Source of the DNA: Streptomyces sp. MMG1121
Lineage (GTDB): Bacteria; Actinomycetota; Actinomycetes; Streptomycetales; Streptomycetaceae
Assembly: GCF_001280015.1 (NCBI RefSeq)
Contig: NZ_LGDV01000251.1
Span: 186,001 to 250,000, forward strand
Direction of reading: 5' to 3'
DNA: 64,000 nucleotides
A model generated the notes under the pieces. That model was not told the origin of the DNA. It did not search any database and saw only the letters and a program-made list of their open reading frames with translations. Below, piece by piece: positions 18,412 through 29,438 of this stretch; positions within the stretch are counted from its first letter, which is position 1, and each line of letters starts with the position of its first letter. The position numbers were made by a program, and so were the translations under genes.

Positions 18412-18509
18412 CGTGACGGTGGTCCCTTCTGGCAGGGGGTGGTCGTGGGAGCCGAGGGCCGACGGGGGGCTTCGGAGGACGCGGCTGGTCGGCGGCCCGG
18501 CCGGACGGG

Positions 18510-19994
18510 TCAGCCCGGCACGGTTCCGTCCTGCCGGTGGCCGGCCGGGTCGTACGGGTCGAGGTGCACCCGCGCGGTCTCGGATATCCGCTCGGGATGA
18601 CGCCGTATCAGCAGGAGCAGTACGACCACGCCCGCCGCCATCCAGACGCCGACGACGGGGCCCGCGTAGGACACCGGGGCCGTCAGCTTGGTCACGAAGT
18701 CGAACACCGGCAGGCCGGCGGCCGTCAGCAGAGCCGGGACGAACGCCGCGATGCCCAGTACCGGGAACAGCAGATGCCGCACCGGCTTGAGCGCGGCCCG
18801 GCCGGCCCGCAGGAAGTAGCCCGCACAGGCGAGGTTCACGACGATGTAGACCCCGACGACGACCGTGACGATCAACGTGGCGAGGAGCAGGAACGCGGTC
18901 ACGGGGTCGTAGGCGAAACCGAGTCCCAGCACCGCCCCGATCGCCACGACGCTCTGCACCGCGATACCGGCCACGGGGGAGCGGTGCCGAGGGTGGAGCG
19001 TGGCGAGCGCTCCGGGCAGGACACGGATGCGGGCCAGGGCGAAGGCCGTACGGGTCGAGACGTTGGCGCACGCGTTGGCGTTGGCGATCGTGGAGTTGAT
19101 GATCGCCAGGAACACCAGCACCCAGAAGAAGCCGAACGACGCCCGGGTGACGCCCTCCCATGACGCCGCGCCCGACGCGCCGAACGCCGCGAAACGGTCC
19201 GGACCGATGTACACGGTCATCGCATAGGTCGTGATCACGTAGAAGAGGCCGATCCCCAGGGCCGCTCCGAGCACCGCGCGGTGCATGGTCCGCCGGGGCT
19301 CGCGCGTCTCCTCGGCGAGCGGTGCCGCCGCCTCGAACCCGGCGAACGCCAGCACCGTGTAGACGGAACCGGCGAACACGCCGCTGAACCCGGCGTGACC
19401 GTCGGCGGTGTGCGAAGTTCCGAACACCGTAAGGGTGTTGGCGCTGCCCGCCTCGCCGATGAGCAGGACCGCGAAGACCAGGAAGACAAGGATCTCGAAG
19501 ACGCCGAGGACGGAACCGAGGCGGGCCGACGCACGCACGCCGAGGTAACCGGCGACGGCTATCACGGCGGTACCCGCCAGGGACCAGGGCCACCACAGGT
19601 CGGCCGGATACGCGGACCATTCCTGGTGCAGTGTGCCGGCCGCGGTGAAACCCAGTTGCAACAGCAGCAGGGGCGGGATCAGCATCTCCACGAAGACGTA
19701 ACCCCAGCCGACGAGGAAGCCGACGGCCGGGTGCAGCCCCCGTGCCGCATACGTGGCCACCGAGCCCGCCGCCGGTAACTCCCGGGCCAGCTCGGCCACG
19801 CACGACGCCGTGAACAGGCAGGCCACCAGCGCGATCAGCACCGCCAGCGGCAGGCTGCCGCCCGCGAAGGCGGCGCCGGACGGAATCGACGCGGCCACCG
19901 CGGCGGCCGGCGCCATCGCCGTGACGCTCTGGAACAGCACCTCGCGCAACCCGATGGCGTCGCGCCGCAGCTCTCCGGTCGTCTCCCCGCGCAT
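18510..19994 (-). CDS. APC-family amino acid permease
   Basis: 494 residues from ATG 19994 behind a run of G. Twelve or so membrane segments are visible. The conserved first-helix glycine/alanine motif is present (VTAMAPAAAVAASIPSGAAFAGG), as is GFEAAAPLAEETREPRRTMHRAV in the loop after helix 6, a hallmark of APC transporters. It is likely a proton-coupled importer of an amino acid or amine. Reading the minus strand at 19778-19776 gives a TTA leucine codon (in ARELPAAG, about residue 73), so translation probably needs the bldA tRNA. Probably co-transcribed with the formamidase-like gene. Confidence 0.88.
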   Translation of the reverse strand: MRGETTGELRRDAIGLREVLFQSVTAMAPAAAVAASIPSGAAFAGGSLPLAVLIALVACLFTASCVAELARELPAAGSVATYAARGLHPAVGFLVGWGYVFVEMLIPPLLLLQLGFTAAGTLHQEWSAYPADLWWPWSLAGTAVIAVAGYLGVRASARLGSVLGVFEILVFLVFAVLLIGEAGSANTLTVFGTSHTADGHAGFSGVFAGSVYTVLAFAGFEAAAPLAEETREPRRTMHRAVLGAALGIGLFYVITTYAMTVYIGPDRFAAFGASGAASWEGVTRASFGFFWVLVFLAIINSTIANANACANVSTRTAFALARIRVLPGALATLHPRHRSPVAGIAVQSVVAIGAVLGLGFAYDPVTAFLLLATLIVTVVVGVYIVVNLACAGYFLRAGRAALKPVRHLLFPVLGIAAFVPALLTAAGLPVFDFVTKLTAPVSYAGPVVGVWMAAGVVVLLLLIRRHPERISETARVHLDPYDPAGHRQDGTVPG

Positions 19995-20233
19995 GCCCGT
20001 CCCCCCGATGCCTGTCAGTCCGCTGCCACCCGACGTGTGTGAAGTGCCGTCATCTCGCAGGGCACTCCACGGTCCATGACGGCCCGTCGGCAGTGCCTCG
20101 CGTGCAATCACGGTACGGCGCGGGAGGGTTGGGCAGAAGGGTGTGCCGCGGTTCCGTGGACGATCCGCCGCCTGTGGAAAACTCGGCCACCCGATCGGGT
20201 GACTCAAGGCCCGCCGGGAGCCTGCCGGTACCG

Positions 20234-21442
20234 TCAGGAACGGTCCGCCACCACCGCCGGATCGTCCAGTACGGACCGGACGACCGAGTGCGCCGCACCC
20301 AGCAGGGGGCCCTGCGGACCCAGGCGGGACACGGACACCGGGCAGGGCGGGCCCGCCGTACGGCCCGTCAGCTCGGTCTCCAGGGGCGGCAGCAGCCAGG
20401 GAGAGAGGTCGGCCAGGGCGCCGCCCAGGACCACCGACTCGGGGTCGAGCAGGTTCACCGCCCCGGTCAGCGCGATGCCGAGCGCCGTGCCGGCGTCCCG
20501 CAGCGCCGCCCGTACGCGCTCGTCGCCCTCCTCGGCGCGCTCCGCGAGCAGACCCACCCTGTCCTCGCGCGGCTCCAGCCCCGCCGCGCGCAGCACCGCG
20601 TCCTCGCCCGCGTACTGCTCGAGGCAGCCGCGGCCGCCGCACGGGCAGGGCGGCCCGTCCGGCCGTACGGGCACATGGCCCAGCTCGCCCGCGAAGCCCT
20701 GGGTACCGCGCAGCAGAGCGCCGTCCACGACGACCGCGGCACCGATGCCGATCTCCGCCGACACATGCAGGAAGTCACGCGGGGTGCCGTCGCCGAGCCA
20801 CAACTCGGCGAGAGCGCCGTAGTTGGCCTCGTTGCCCACGGTCAGCGGCCACTCGCCGGGCAGCAGGGCGCCGACATCGGTGTCGTGCCAGTCGAGGTTC
20901 GGTGCGCGGACGACCGTACGGCCGTCCCGTGCCACGAGCCCGGGGACGGCGACCGCGAGCCCCGCGGGCCACAGTTCGGCCCGCTCCGCCTCCGTGACGA
21001 CCCGGCGCACCAGCTTCGTCAGCTCCTGTGCCACCACCTCGGGAGCCCGGCCCCGATTCGCCCCGCGCCGCACGGCCCGGGCGCGGACGGTGCCGCGCAG
21101 GTCGACCGCGCACACCGCGAGGTGGTCGACGCCGATCTCGGCCCCGATCCCCGCCGGACCACGGCCGCTCACCGCGAGGGCGGACCCGGGCCGGCCCACC
21201 CGGCCCGGCCGCTCCGGGCCCAGCTCCTCCAGCAGTCCCCAGCGGATCAGCTCGTCCACCAGCGTCGACACGGCCGCCCGGGTCAGCCCGATGCGCGAGG
21301 CGACCGCGGCCCGCGACAGCGAACCCTCGGCGCTGACGGCGTGCATCACGCGGGCCAGGTTGCGCCGGCGCATGCCCTGCTGGGTGTCCGGCAGGGCGCG
21401 GCCGGCGCCGGGTGGGCGGGCCTCGTGCAGCGGTGCGGTCAT
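20234..21442 (-). CDS. xylR: ROK-family repressor of the xylose genes
   Basis: 402 residues from ATG 21442. The N-terminal winged helix (LARVMHAVSAEGSLSRAAVASRIGLTRAAVSTLVDELIRWGLLEE) is followed by the ROK sugar-kinase-like domain with GIGAEIGVDHLAV, the DFLHVSAEIGIGAAVVVDG phosphate-loop region and the zinc motif GHVPVRPDGPPCPCGGRGCLEQY. ROK regulators bind sugars and release operators. It lies 34 bases downstream of xylB on the same strand, so it is probably co-transcribed. The divergent xylA makes a xylose-responsive role very likely; the symbol rests on this context. Confidence 0.88.
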   Translation of the reverse strand: MTAPLHEARPPGAGRALPDTQQGMRRRNLARVMHAVSAEGSLSRAAVASRIGLTRAAVSTLVDELIRWGLLEELGPERPGRVGRPGSALAVSGRGPAGIGAEIGVDHLAVCAVDLRGTVRARAVRRGANRGRAPEVVAQELTKLVRRVVTEAERAELWPAGLAVAVPGLVARDGRTVVRAPNLDWHDTDVGALLPGEWPLTVGNEANYGALAELWLGDGTPRDFLHVSAEIGIGAAVVVDGALLRGTQGFAGELGHVPVRPDGPPCPCGGRGCLEQYAGEDAVLRAAGLEPREDRVGLLAERAEEGDERVRAALRDAGTALGIALTGAVNLLDPESVVLGGALADLSPWLLPPLETELTGRTAGPPCPVSVSRLGPQGPLLGAAHSVVRSVLDDPAVVADRS

Positions 21443-21476
21443 GCCTGCGTCAATCCTCGGTCTCCGCCGCCCGGCT

Positions 21477-22931
21477 TCACGCGTGCGGCCTGCTGTCCGT
21501 CCCCCGCTCCAGCAGTGGGGCCGCGTCGGAGAGTACCCCGGTGATCCGCTCCATCCTCGCCCCGTCCCGCTCCACCGCGTCCAGCACCGGGCCCGCGGCC
21601 GTGTTCCAGCGGCGCGCCACCGCGGCCGGATCCTCGCCGGTGAGCAGCCCAGCAGCCTGTGCGGCGGCCCCGAGGGCGACCAGCTCCCGGGCCTCGGGCA
21701 CCTGGACCGGCCGCCCCGACAGCCGCCGTACCGTCTCCTGCCAGGCCCTCCCCCGGGCACCGCCGCCGATCAGCAGGAGTGGGGTGCTGCGGTCCGCGTC
21801 CTCGTCCAGGACCAGGTCGAGGGCGCCCAGCAGCGCGTGCACGGCGCCGTCGTAGGCGGCCTGGAGCACCTGCCCCCCGGTCGTGTCATGGCGCAGCCCG
21901 TGCAGCAGCCCGGAGGCGTGCGGCAGGTTCGGGGTGCGCTCGCCGTCCAGATACGGCAGAAGGGTCAGGGAGCCGCCCGGCTCCACCGCCTCGCGGTCCC
22001 GGCCCAGCAGCGCCGCGACGCGATCCACGGCGAGCGTGCAGTTCAGGGTGCAGGCCAGCGGCAGCCAGTCCCCGTGCGCGTCGGCGAAGCCCGCCACCGT
22101 CCCGGTCGGATCGGCCGGGCGGCGCCGCGAGACGGCGTACACCGTGCCGGACGTGCCGAGGCTGAGCACCGGGGTGCCCGGCCGCAGACCGAGGCCCAGC
22201 GCTGCCGCCGCGTTGTCGCCGCTGCCCGGGGCGACCAGCGTGCCCTTGGAGAACGGCAGGTCGTGGCTGTCGCGCACGGTGCCGGCCACCTCGCCCGGCC
22301 GCACCACCCGGGGCAGCAGTGCCGGATCCAGACCGACGTGCGCGAGGGTCTCCGCGTCGTACGTTTCCGTCCCGGACGCCCACCAGCCGGTGCCCGAGGC
22401 ATCGCCGCGGTCGGTCGTGCCGTCCCCCGTCAGCCGCTCGGTGAGGTAGTCGTGGGGGAGCCGTACCGCCCTTGTCGCGCGGACCGCCTCCGGCTCGTGC
22501 TCGGCCAGCCACGCCCACTTCGTGACGGTGAACGACGCGCCGGGCACGCTGCCGGTGCGCTCCGCCCAGGCCTTCGGGCCGCCCAGCTCCTCCACCAGCC
22601 GGCGGGCCTGTGGTGCCGAGCGGACGTCGTTCCACAGCAGCGCGGGACGCACCGGCTCACCCCGTTCGCCGAGGGTGACCAGGCCGTGCTGCTGTCCGCC
22701 GATCGACACGGCCGCCGCCTCGTGCGCCGCGTCACCGCACTGGCGCAACGCCGCACACAGGGCGTCCCACCACTGACGCGGATCACTCTCCCGGCCCGCG
22801 CCCGAGGACACGGTGTGCGGCGCCTGGCCGCTCGCCACCACCTGCCCGGTCGACGCGTCGACGACCAGCGCCTTCGTGGACTGCGTGGATGTGTCCACGC
22901 CGACGACGAGTGGACCCTCGGCTGCTGACAT
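21477..22931 (-). CDS. xylB: Xylulokinase
   Basis: 484 residues from ATG 22931, with GAGGAGA upstream. FGGY-kinase features: N-terminal phosphate loop VVGVDTSTQSTKALVVD, substrate region SIGGQQHGLV, LLWNDVRS, and the C-terminal ATPase parts PGSGDNAAAALGLGL, LSLGTSGTVYAVS, LLPYLDGERTPNLPHASG and LLIGGGARGRAW. It phosphorylates D-xylulose, made by the neighbouring xylose isomerase, for entry into the pentose phosphate pathway. Divergent from xylA with a shared 122-bp control region. Confidence 0.95.
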   Translation of the reverse strand: MSAAEGPLVVGVDTSTQSTKALVVDASTGQVVASGQAPHTVSSGAGRESDPRQWWDALCAALRQCGDAAHEAAAVSIGGQQHGLVTLGERGEPVRPALLWNDVRSAPQARRLVEELGGPKAWAERTGSVPGASFTVTKWAWLAEHEPEAVRATRAVRLPHDYLTERLTGDGTTDRGDASGTGWWASGTETYDAETLAHVGLDPALLPRVVRPGEVAGTVRDSHDLPFSKGTLVAPGSGDNAAAALGLGLRPGTPVLSLGTSGTVYAVSRRRPADPTGTVAGFADAHGDWLPLACTLNCTLAVDRVAALLGRDREAVEPGGSLTLLPYLDGERTPNLPHASGLLHGLRHDTTGGQVLQAAYDGAVHALLGALDLVLDEDADRSTPLLLIGGGARGRAWQETVRRLSGRPVQVPEARELVALGAAAQAAGLLTGEDPAAVARRWNTAAGPVLDAVERDGARMERITGVLSDAAPLLERGTDSRPHA

Positions 22932-22997
22932 CGGGCTCTCCTCTTCCGCGGCTCTGCGGTATCTGCATCTTGTCTCTTCCCAGAGGTGCGTGCGCAT

Positions 22998-24220
<1,223 letters not shown>

Positions 24221-24522
24221 ACGCGCCCCACGCGCGCGTGTACTGACCAGGGGATGAGGAAAGGCCGGGGAGAGCGACCGGAACGCGCCCCGTCCTTTGC
24301 TCCCCTTGCGGCCCGCCGGGCAGATGTCTGCCGATGCCACCCAGCCTCACCTCGCGGTCGTCGGTCACGCTTCCGGGCAGTGGCGCGTTGCCGAACGCCC
24401 CGAGCGGGACCTCGCCGAGCGTCGCTGTACGGACACACGGGCCTCGCCGGACGGCGCCGCAAACGGCCGTCCTGGCAGCCACCAGGGCGGCGGCCAGGGC
24501 CAGCGGCGGCGATTGCGGTCAG
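24221..24522. other. Gene-free interval after xylA
   Basis: 302 bases between the xylA stop and the stop of the convergent SWIM-finger gene. No supported gene, and no clear terminator hairpin apart from the 12-bp palindrome CACGCGCGCGTG at 24229-24240. Confidence 0.6.
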
Positions 24523-25809
24523 TCAGAATTCCCTGCCGGACTCTGCCTTCGGGCCGAGCCGTGCCACGGCCAGAGCGGTTGCCGGGTCGTCGTCCGGCCC
24601 GCCTGCCGGGATCCAGCGGCCGCTCTCGTCGCGGTACGGCCACCAGCGGCCGTCGCCGTCCAGACGCAGCTGTACCCCTTCGGCGGGCACGGTCCACCGG
24701 TTGCCGCTCCGGTGGAACGACGGCTCCTCGTCCGCCTCCCAGGCCGCTTCCAGCGCCCCACGCGCGCGTGCAAGCGCCACGCCCTCCACCGACCACTCCT
24801 CGTCCAGGACGACCAAGGCCGCCGCACCCCCGGCGTGCCAGGCCCGGACAGCGGCCGTCAAGCCTTCGCGACCGCGCCCCGATCCGTCGGCGAGCCGCTC
24901 GGTGATGCCGTCGGCAGGGGCTTCGCAGGCAAGGCGTACGGCGTCCTGCGCGGCCGTCGCCGTGGTGCCGTCCCGTGCGTCGCCGCGGAGCACCTCTGCC
25001 AGTAGCCGGTACGCCTCAACGGCCGTGCGGCCCGCCAGGTGCTCCAGCGCCACCGGATCGACCCCGGGCGCCGGTGCCGTCCCGGTGTCGAGAGACGGTG
25101 GAGCGCCGGGTGCAGACGGAAGCCCGGGCAACTCGGGCAGCGGGGGCAGGATGTCCCCGGCCGCCCACGCCTCGGTCGCGTCCACGCCCTCCGGCTCGGG
25201 CGCGGCGAGTTCCGCCCGGGGCGCGGTACCGCGCACCTGCAGTTCCGTCAGAAACACAGCCCTCTCCCGCCCCCGCAGCAGCAGAAGCAGAAACGGATCT
25301 TCGTCCAGCAGTCGCGCCACCTGGTGGCACAGGGCGGCGGTGTGCCCGCAGTGGTCCCACGTCCCGCAGTCGCACGCGGGCTCCAGATCGCCGAGGCCGG
25401 GGAGCAGCTCGATCCCGCTCACCGCGGCGTCCTCGACCAGGTGCGGCGGAAGCTCCCGGTCGAGCAGCGCAGCCATGTGTCCGGCCTGCTCCACGGCCAC
25501 GTCCAGGAACCGCGCCCACTCCTCCTCGGACAGCTCCGGCACCAGGACATCGGCCCGATGGGCCGCGCCAGAGGGCTCCCGTACGACGGCGGTGACCCGG
25601 CCCGGCCGTACGGTCATCGCGCCCACGCCACCCGCGCGCGCGAGCCGGCGCCCCGCCTTGACCGCCGCGTCGTCCAGGGCCGCGTCCTCCAGGGCCCGCA
25701 GCCATGCGCGCCCCCACCAACTCTGCGCAAATCCCCGCCCGCGCGCGGGCGGTTGCGCGGCGAACGTGCGCGCGGACGCGCCCGTGCGCTCGTCGTCGTA
25801 GCGGTTCAT
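24523..25809 (-). CDS. SWIM zinc-finger protein paired with SNF2 helicase
   Basis: 428 residues from ATG 25809. This ATG overlaps the stop of the SNF2 gene (ATGA), so the two are translationally coupled. The N-terminus RTFAAQPPARGRGFAQSWWGRAWLRALEDAALD is the usual beginning of actinobacterial SWIM proteins. The SWIM finger ACDCGTWDHCGHTAAL (about residue 140, C-x-C-x5-C-x-H) follows GLGDLEP. The C-terminal half has no named domain but ends with a Trp-rich segment (GRWWPYRDESGRWIPAG). SWIM domains bind DNA or protein. The pairing with an SNF2 ATPase suggests one nucleic-acid remodelling complex. Confidence 0.88.
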   Translation of the reverse strand: MNRYDDERTGASARTFAAQPPARGRGFAQSWWGRAWLRALEDAALDDAAVKAGRRLARAGGVGAMTVRPGRVTAVVREPSGAAHRADVLVPELSEEEWARFLDVAVEQAGHMAALLDRELPPHLVEDAAVSGIELLPGLGDLEPACDCGTWDHCGHTAALCHQVARLLDEDPFLLLLLRGRERAVFLTELQVRGTAPRAELAAPEPEGVDATEAWAAGDILPPLPELPGLPSAPGAPPSLDTGTAPAPGVDPVALEHLAGRTAVEAYRLLAEVLRGDARDGTTATAAQDAVRLACEAPADGITERLADGSGRGREGLTAAVRAWHAGGAAALVVLDEEWSVEGVALARARGALEAAWEADEEPSFHRSGNRWTVPAEGVQLRLDGDGRWWPYRDESGRWIPAGGPDDDPATALAVARLGPKAESGREF

Positions 25810-28688
25810 CGCGCCTCCCCGCGCAGTTCCACCAGTGCGGCCAGTTCCGCGTCGGTCAGCTCCGTCAGTGCGGTCTCGCCGGTGGTGAGCACCGCGTCCG
25901 CCAACTGCTGTTTGCGGCCGAGCATGTCCGCGATGCGGTCCTCCAGGGTGCCTTCGGCGATCAGTCGGTGCACCTGCACCGGGCGGGTCTGCCCGATGCG
26001 GTACGCGCGGTCGGTGGCCTGTGCCTCGACCGCCGGATTCCACCAGCGGTCGTAGTGCACGACGTGCTCGGCGCGGGTGAGGTTCAGGCCCGTCCCGGCG
26101 GCCTTCAAGGACAGCAGGAACACGGGTGCTTCACCGTCCTGGAAGCGCCGTACCAGCGCCTCGCGCGCGGTGACCGGGGTCCCGCCGTGCAGCAGCAGCG
26201 TGGGCACGCCGCGGGCCGCCAGATGTCGTCCGAGCAGGCGGGCCATGCGCACATACTGCGTGAAGACGAGGACGCCCGAACCCTGCGCGAGGATCGTGCC
26301 GAGGAGTTCGTCCAGCAGCTCCAGCTTTCCCGAGCGTCCCGCGAGCCGTGGAACGTCGGCCTCGTCGTCCTCCTTGAGGAACTGCGCCGGGTGGTTGCAG
26401 ATCTGCTTCAGGCCGGTCAGCAACTGCACGATCAGACCCCGGCGGGCCATGGCGTCGGCTGCGGCGATCCGGTCCAGCGTCTCGCGGACCAACGCCTCGT
26501 ACAGTCCCGCCTGTTCCGGCGTGAGGGCCACCGGGTGGTCGCTTTCGGTCTTGGGTGGCAGCTCGGGGGCGATGCCCGGGTCGGACTTGCGACGCCGCAG
26601 CAGGAACGGCCGCACGAGCTTCGCGAGCCGCCCCGCGGCGGCCGGGTCGAGGCCGCCCTCGACGGGCTGCGCGTATCGCGCGCGGAAGGCGCCGAGGCGG
26701 CCGAGCAGGCCGGGTGTCGTCCAGTCGAGGATCGCCCACAGTTCCGCGAGGTTGTTCTCCACCGGAGTGCCGGTGAGCGCCACGCGTGCGCGTGCGCCGA
26801 TGGAGCGCAGCGCCCGCGCGGTCGCCGAGTAGGGGTTCTTCACATGCTGCGCCTCGTCGGCCACGACCAGGCCCCAGGGCACCCCGGCGAGCCGCTCCGT
26901 GTCCTGGCGCATCGTGCCGTATGTGGTCAGCACGAACTCCCCGGCCGCGACGGAGCCGAGAGCACGGCCGGCCCCGTGGAACCTGCGCACCGGCACACCG
27001 GGAGCGAACCGCTCGATCTCGCGCTGCCAGTTGCCCAGCAGAGAGGCGGGGCAGACGACGAGCGTGGGGCCGGCCGCCGAGGCTTCCGTCTGCCGGTGCA
27101 GATGCAGTGCGATCAGCGTGATCGTCTTGCCGAGTCCCATGTCGTCGGCCAGACAGCAGCCCAGACCGAGGGAGGTCATGCGGACCAGCCAGTCGAGACC
27201 GCGCAGTTGGTAGTCCCGCAGCGTGGCGGCCAGGTCCGGCGGCGGCCCGACGACCGGCGTCGGCTCGGTGTCCGTGAGCCGCTCCCGCAGCCTTTCCAGC
27301 CAACCCGTCGAACGCACGCCGACCTGCCGGCCGTCCACCTCCGCCGAGCCCGTCAGAGCGGCGGCCAGCGCCTCCACGGGAGCTACGGAGCGGTCCTGCC
27401 GGGTCCGGGCGCGGTCCGCCTGCCGTGGGTCGACCAGGGCCCACCCGTCGTGCAGCCGTACCAGGGGACGCTTGGCCTCCGCGAGCCGGTCCAGCTCCGA
27501 CCGGGACAACTCCCGCCCGTCCAGCGCGAAACCCCAGGAGAACGCGACCGTGCCGTTCGCCGAGAGGAACGCCGAGGGAGCGGAGGCATCTCCTGGGGCA
27601 GCCGTGCCGGCGTCCGGCGGGCCGACGGTCGCGTGCAGGGTGAGGCCGTGCGACAGTTCCTTCGGCCAGTGCACGTCGACGCCCGCCGCGGCCAGCGCCT
27701 GAGCGCCCTCGCCCAGGAGTTCGGCGATCTCGTCGTCGGCGAGGTCCACGGCATCCGGTACGGCGGCGGCGAGCAGAGGCGTCAACGACGGCCAGGCGCG
27801 GGCCGCGCGGCGCAGCGCCAGCAGCACGTCGCCACGCGCGCGTGCGCCGAATGTCTCGTGCGCATGTCCGGCGTCGGCCCACAGGTCGGCGGCGCCCATG
27901 ACGTCCGCCGCCCCGTTCGGACCGTGCACTTGCAGTACCGCACGGAATTGGGCGATGCCGCTGTCCTGCTCCGTGGCGGCCTCGAGACCGGAGACCTCCA
28001 CACGCAGCGACAGCCGTACGCCCGCGTCGTGGCCGGCGGCGACGTCGTCCGCCCACGCGCGCAGTTCGGGCAAGGGCGTCGGCTCGGGCGCCGCGTACGT
28101 GGGGCCGCCGGTCACCCAAGGCGCCGCGGGAGAGCGCGGGAGTACGTCGGCGAGCGCGTCCAGGAACGCACGCAGCAGCCGCTCCGGATCGGGCAGCCGG
28201 GGAGGCTCCGTGCCCGTGAGCGGCACCGCGTGGGCCTCCGGGGGCATGGCGGCGGCGAGTTCGCGGACCAGCTCCGTGTCCCCCGCGGACAGCGGGCCCA
28301 CCCGCCAGGCGTCGTGGTCGGCCGGGGAGAGCCCCGGCAGCAGCAGCCCGCGCGCGAGGAAGTGCAGGGCCAGTTCGCAGGCAGCGCCCCAGAAGCAGGC
28401 CGATTGGCGCCATTCCGGCAGCGCACGCGTGCGCGTGAGCAGCGGCAGGGCGCTGCGTACAGGCAGCAGGAGCGCGGGCGTACGGACCTGTTCCACGCCG
28501 CCGTCCGCTGCGGGCAGCACGAGGTCCAGCTCCGTTGCGGAGCCGTCGGCGACGGCGGGAGGGGCCTCACCGTCCCAGCGCCAGAGGGCGATCCGGCCTG
28601 CGCGGGCCGGATCGGACGGCAGGAACCCGACGCAGCATCGGGCCAGTGGGGACAGCTCGGAGGGTGGTGCCGTGGGGATGGTCAGCAC
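25806..28688 (-). CDS. SNF2-family DNA translocase/helicase
   Basis: 960 residues from GTG 28688. The N-terminal half (about residues 1-490) is a family-specific region with the SWF/SNF-associated part (SANGTVAFSWGFALDGRELSRSELDRLAEAKRPLVRLHDGW). The ATPase core then follows: LRDYQLRGLDWL, Walker A ADDMGLGKTITLIAL (about 518), VVADEAQHVKN (about 609), TGTPVENNLAELW, FLLRRRKSD, and the second lobe LVFTQYVRMARLL, FLLSLKAAGTGLNL, DRWWNPAVEAQATDRAYRIGQ. It probably moves along duplex DNA to displace proteins. Coupled to the SWIM-finger gene downstream. Confidence 0.94.
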   Translation of the reverse strand: MLTIPTAPPSELSPLARCCVGFLPSDPARAGRIALWRWDGEAPPAVADGSATELDLVLPAADGGVEQVRTPALLLPVRSALPLLTRTRALPEWRQSACFWGAACELALHFLARGLLLPGLSPADHDAWRVGPLSAGDTELVRELAAAMPPEAHAVPLTGTEPPRLPDPERLLRAFLDALADVLPRSPAAPWVTGGPTYAAPEPTPLPELRAWADDVAAGHDAGVRLSLRVEVSGLEAATEQDSGIAQFRAVLQVHGPNGAADVMGAADLWADAGHAHETFGARARGDVLLALRRAARAWPSLTPLLAAAVPDAVDLADDEIAELLGEGAQALAAAGVDVHWPKELSHGLTLHATVGPPDAGTAAPGDASAPSAFLSANGTVAFSWGFALDGRELSRSELDRLAEAKRPLVRLHDGWALVDPRQADRARTRQDRSVAPVEALAAALTGSAEVDGRQVGVRSTGWLERLRERLTDTEPTPVVGPPPDLAATLRDYQLRGLDWLVRMTSLGLGCCLADDMGLGKTITLIALHLHRQTEASAAGPTLVVCPASLLGNWQREIERFAPGVPVRRFHGAGRALGSVAAGEFVLTTYGTMRQDTERLAGVPWGLVVADEAQHVKNPYSATARALRSIGARARVALTGTPVENNLAELWAILDWTTPGLLGRLGAFRARYAQPVEGGLDPAAAGRLAKLVRPFLLRRRKSDPGIAPELPPKTESDHPVALTPEQAGLYEALVRETLDRIAAADAMARRGLIVQLLTGLKQICNHPAQFLKEDDEADVPRLAGRSGKLELLDELLGTILAQGSGVLVFTQYVRMARLLGRHLAARGVPTLLLHGGTPVTAREALVRRFQDGEAPVFLLSLKAAGTGLNLTRAEHVVHYDRWWNPAVEAQATDRAYRIGQTRPVQVHRLIAEGTLEDRIADMLGRKQQLADAVLTTGETALTELTDAELAALVELRGEAR

Positions 28689-29081
28689 AGCTCTGCCGCA
28701 CTCCTCAAACTTGACTACTAGAGCGGAGTGGCCGAGGGTACAGCACGCCGAGGGCGGCCCCGATGCGGCAGCGTCGTGATCCGGACCACTTCACAACCTG
28801 TTCGACCGGTGGCCCTCGTGCATGGTGCACGGGCAGCGGGGCGGCTTCGGCTGCCCGGAGCTGCGGCCGGTCGAGGGGGTGCCCGACATGGACGGGTGAA
28901 ATTGCAACGTGCGGCCCGCCGACAACGGACTCGTAACGGAGCGATACTGCGAGCAGAGCCCGAGCGGGACCATTAGGGGGCGGTCCTCGGGGATGTCTCA
29001 GGGTCGGGGTCCGGAACCGCGGGGAGCGCGGGGCCGTTTTCTGAGCAGAGAGCGGCAGTGGCCGCGAAGGAGGCGACGCTC
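28689..29081. other. Intergenic region between SNF2 gene and small membrane protein
   Basis: About 390 bases separating divergent genes. A/T-rich patches at 28708-28725 and 28895-28950 probably hold the two promoters. Otherwise I see no gene or strong hairpin. Confidence 0.5.
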
Positions 29082-29264
29082 ATGTCCAAGAATGCGAAGA
29101 TCGCCGCAGGAGGTGTGGCGGTCGGGTTGATCCTGCTGATATGGCTGCCCTGGTGGGTGGCTTTCCTGATCGTGGTCGGGGTCCCGGTGGCCGCGTATCT
29201 GACGCTGGACCCCTCGCAGCGGCGCAGGCTCCGCAGGGTCACGCGCAAGGAACTCGGCCGCTGA
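29082..29264 (+). CDS. Small membrane protein (60 aa)
   Basis: ATG 29082 with AGGAGG eight bases upstream. Two closely spaced hydrophobic helices (IAAGGVAVGLILLIWLPWWVAFLIVVGVPVAAYLTL, residues 6-41, with a Trp-Pro-Trp-Trp turn) followed by a strongly basic tail (SQRRRLRRVTRKELGR). This resembles short hypothetical membrane proteins of streptomycetes. Function unknown. A hairpin that may end its message lies at 29359-29380. Confidence 0.72.
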   Translation: MSKNAKIAAGGVAVGLILLIWLPWWVAFLIVVGVPVAAYLTLDPSQRRRLRRVTRKELGR

Positions 29265-29358
29265 GGCGACGAGGGACGGCCGACGAGGCTCGCCCGGGAG
29301 CCGGGCGGCCGGAGACGCTCGCGTAGGAGCCCGCAGGGACTCTGCAGGTCCTCGGGGG

Positions 29359-29380
29359 CCGCGCCGTCACCACGGCGCGG
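29359..29380 (+). terminator. Hairpin after the small membrane protein gene
   Basis: A nine-bp stem (CCGCGCCGT / ACGGCGCGG) around CACC, about 95 bases after the stop codon. It may serve the convergent gene at 29439 as well. No T-tract. Confidence 0.45.
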
Positions 29381-29438
29381 CTCCCCGGGGCTGGCACGGG
29401 CGGCCGGTGCGGGGTGGAGGGTGGAGAGGCGGCGGGCC

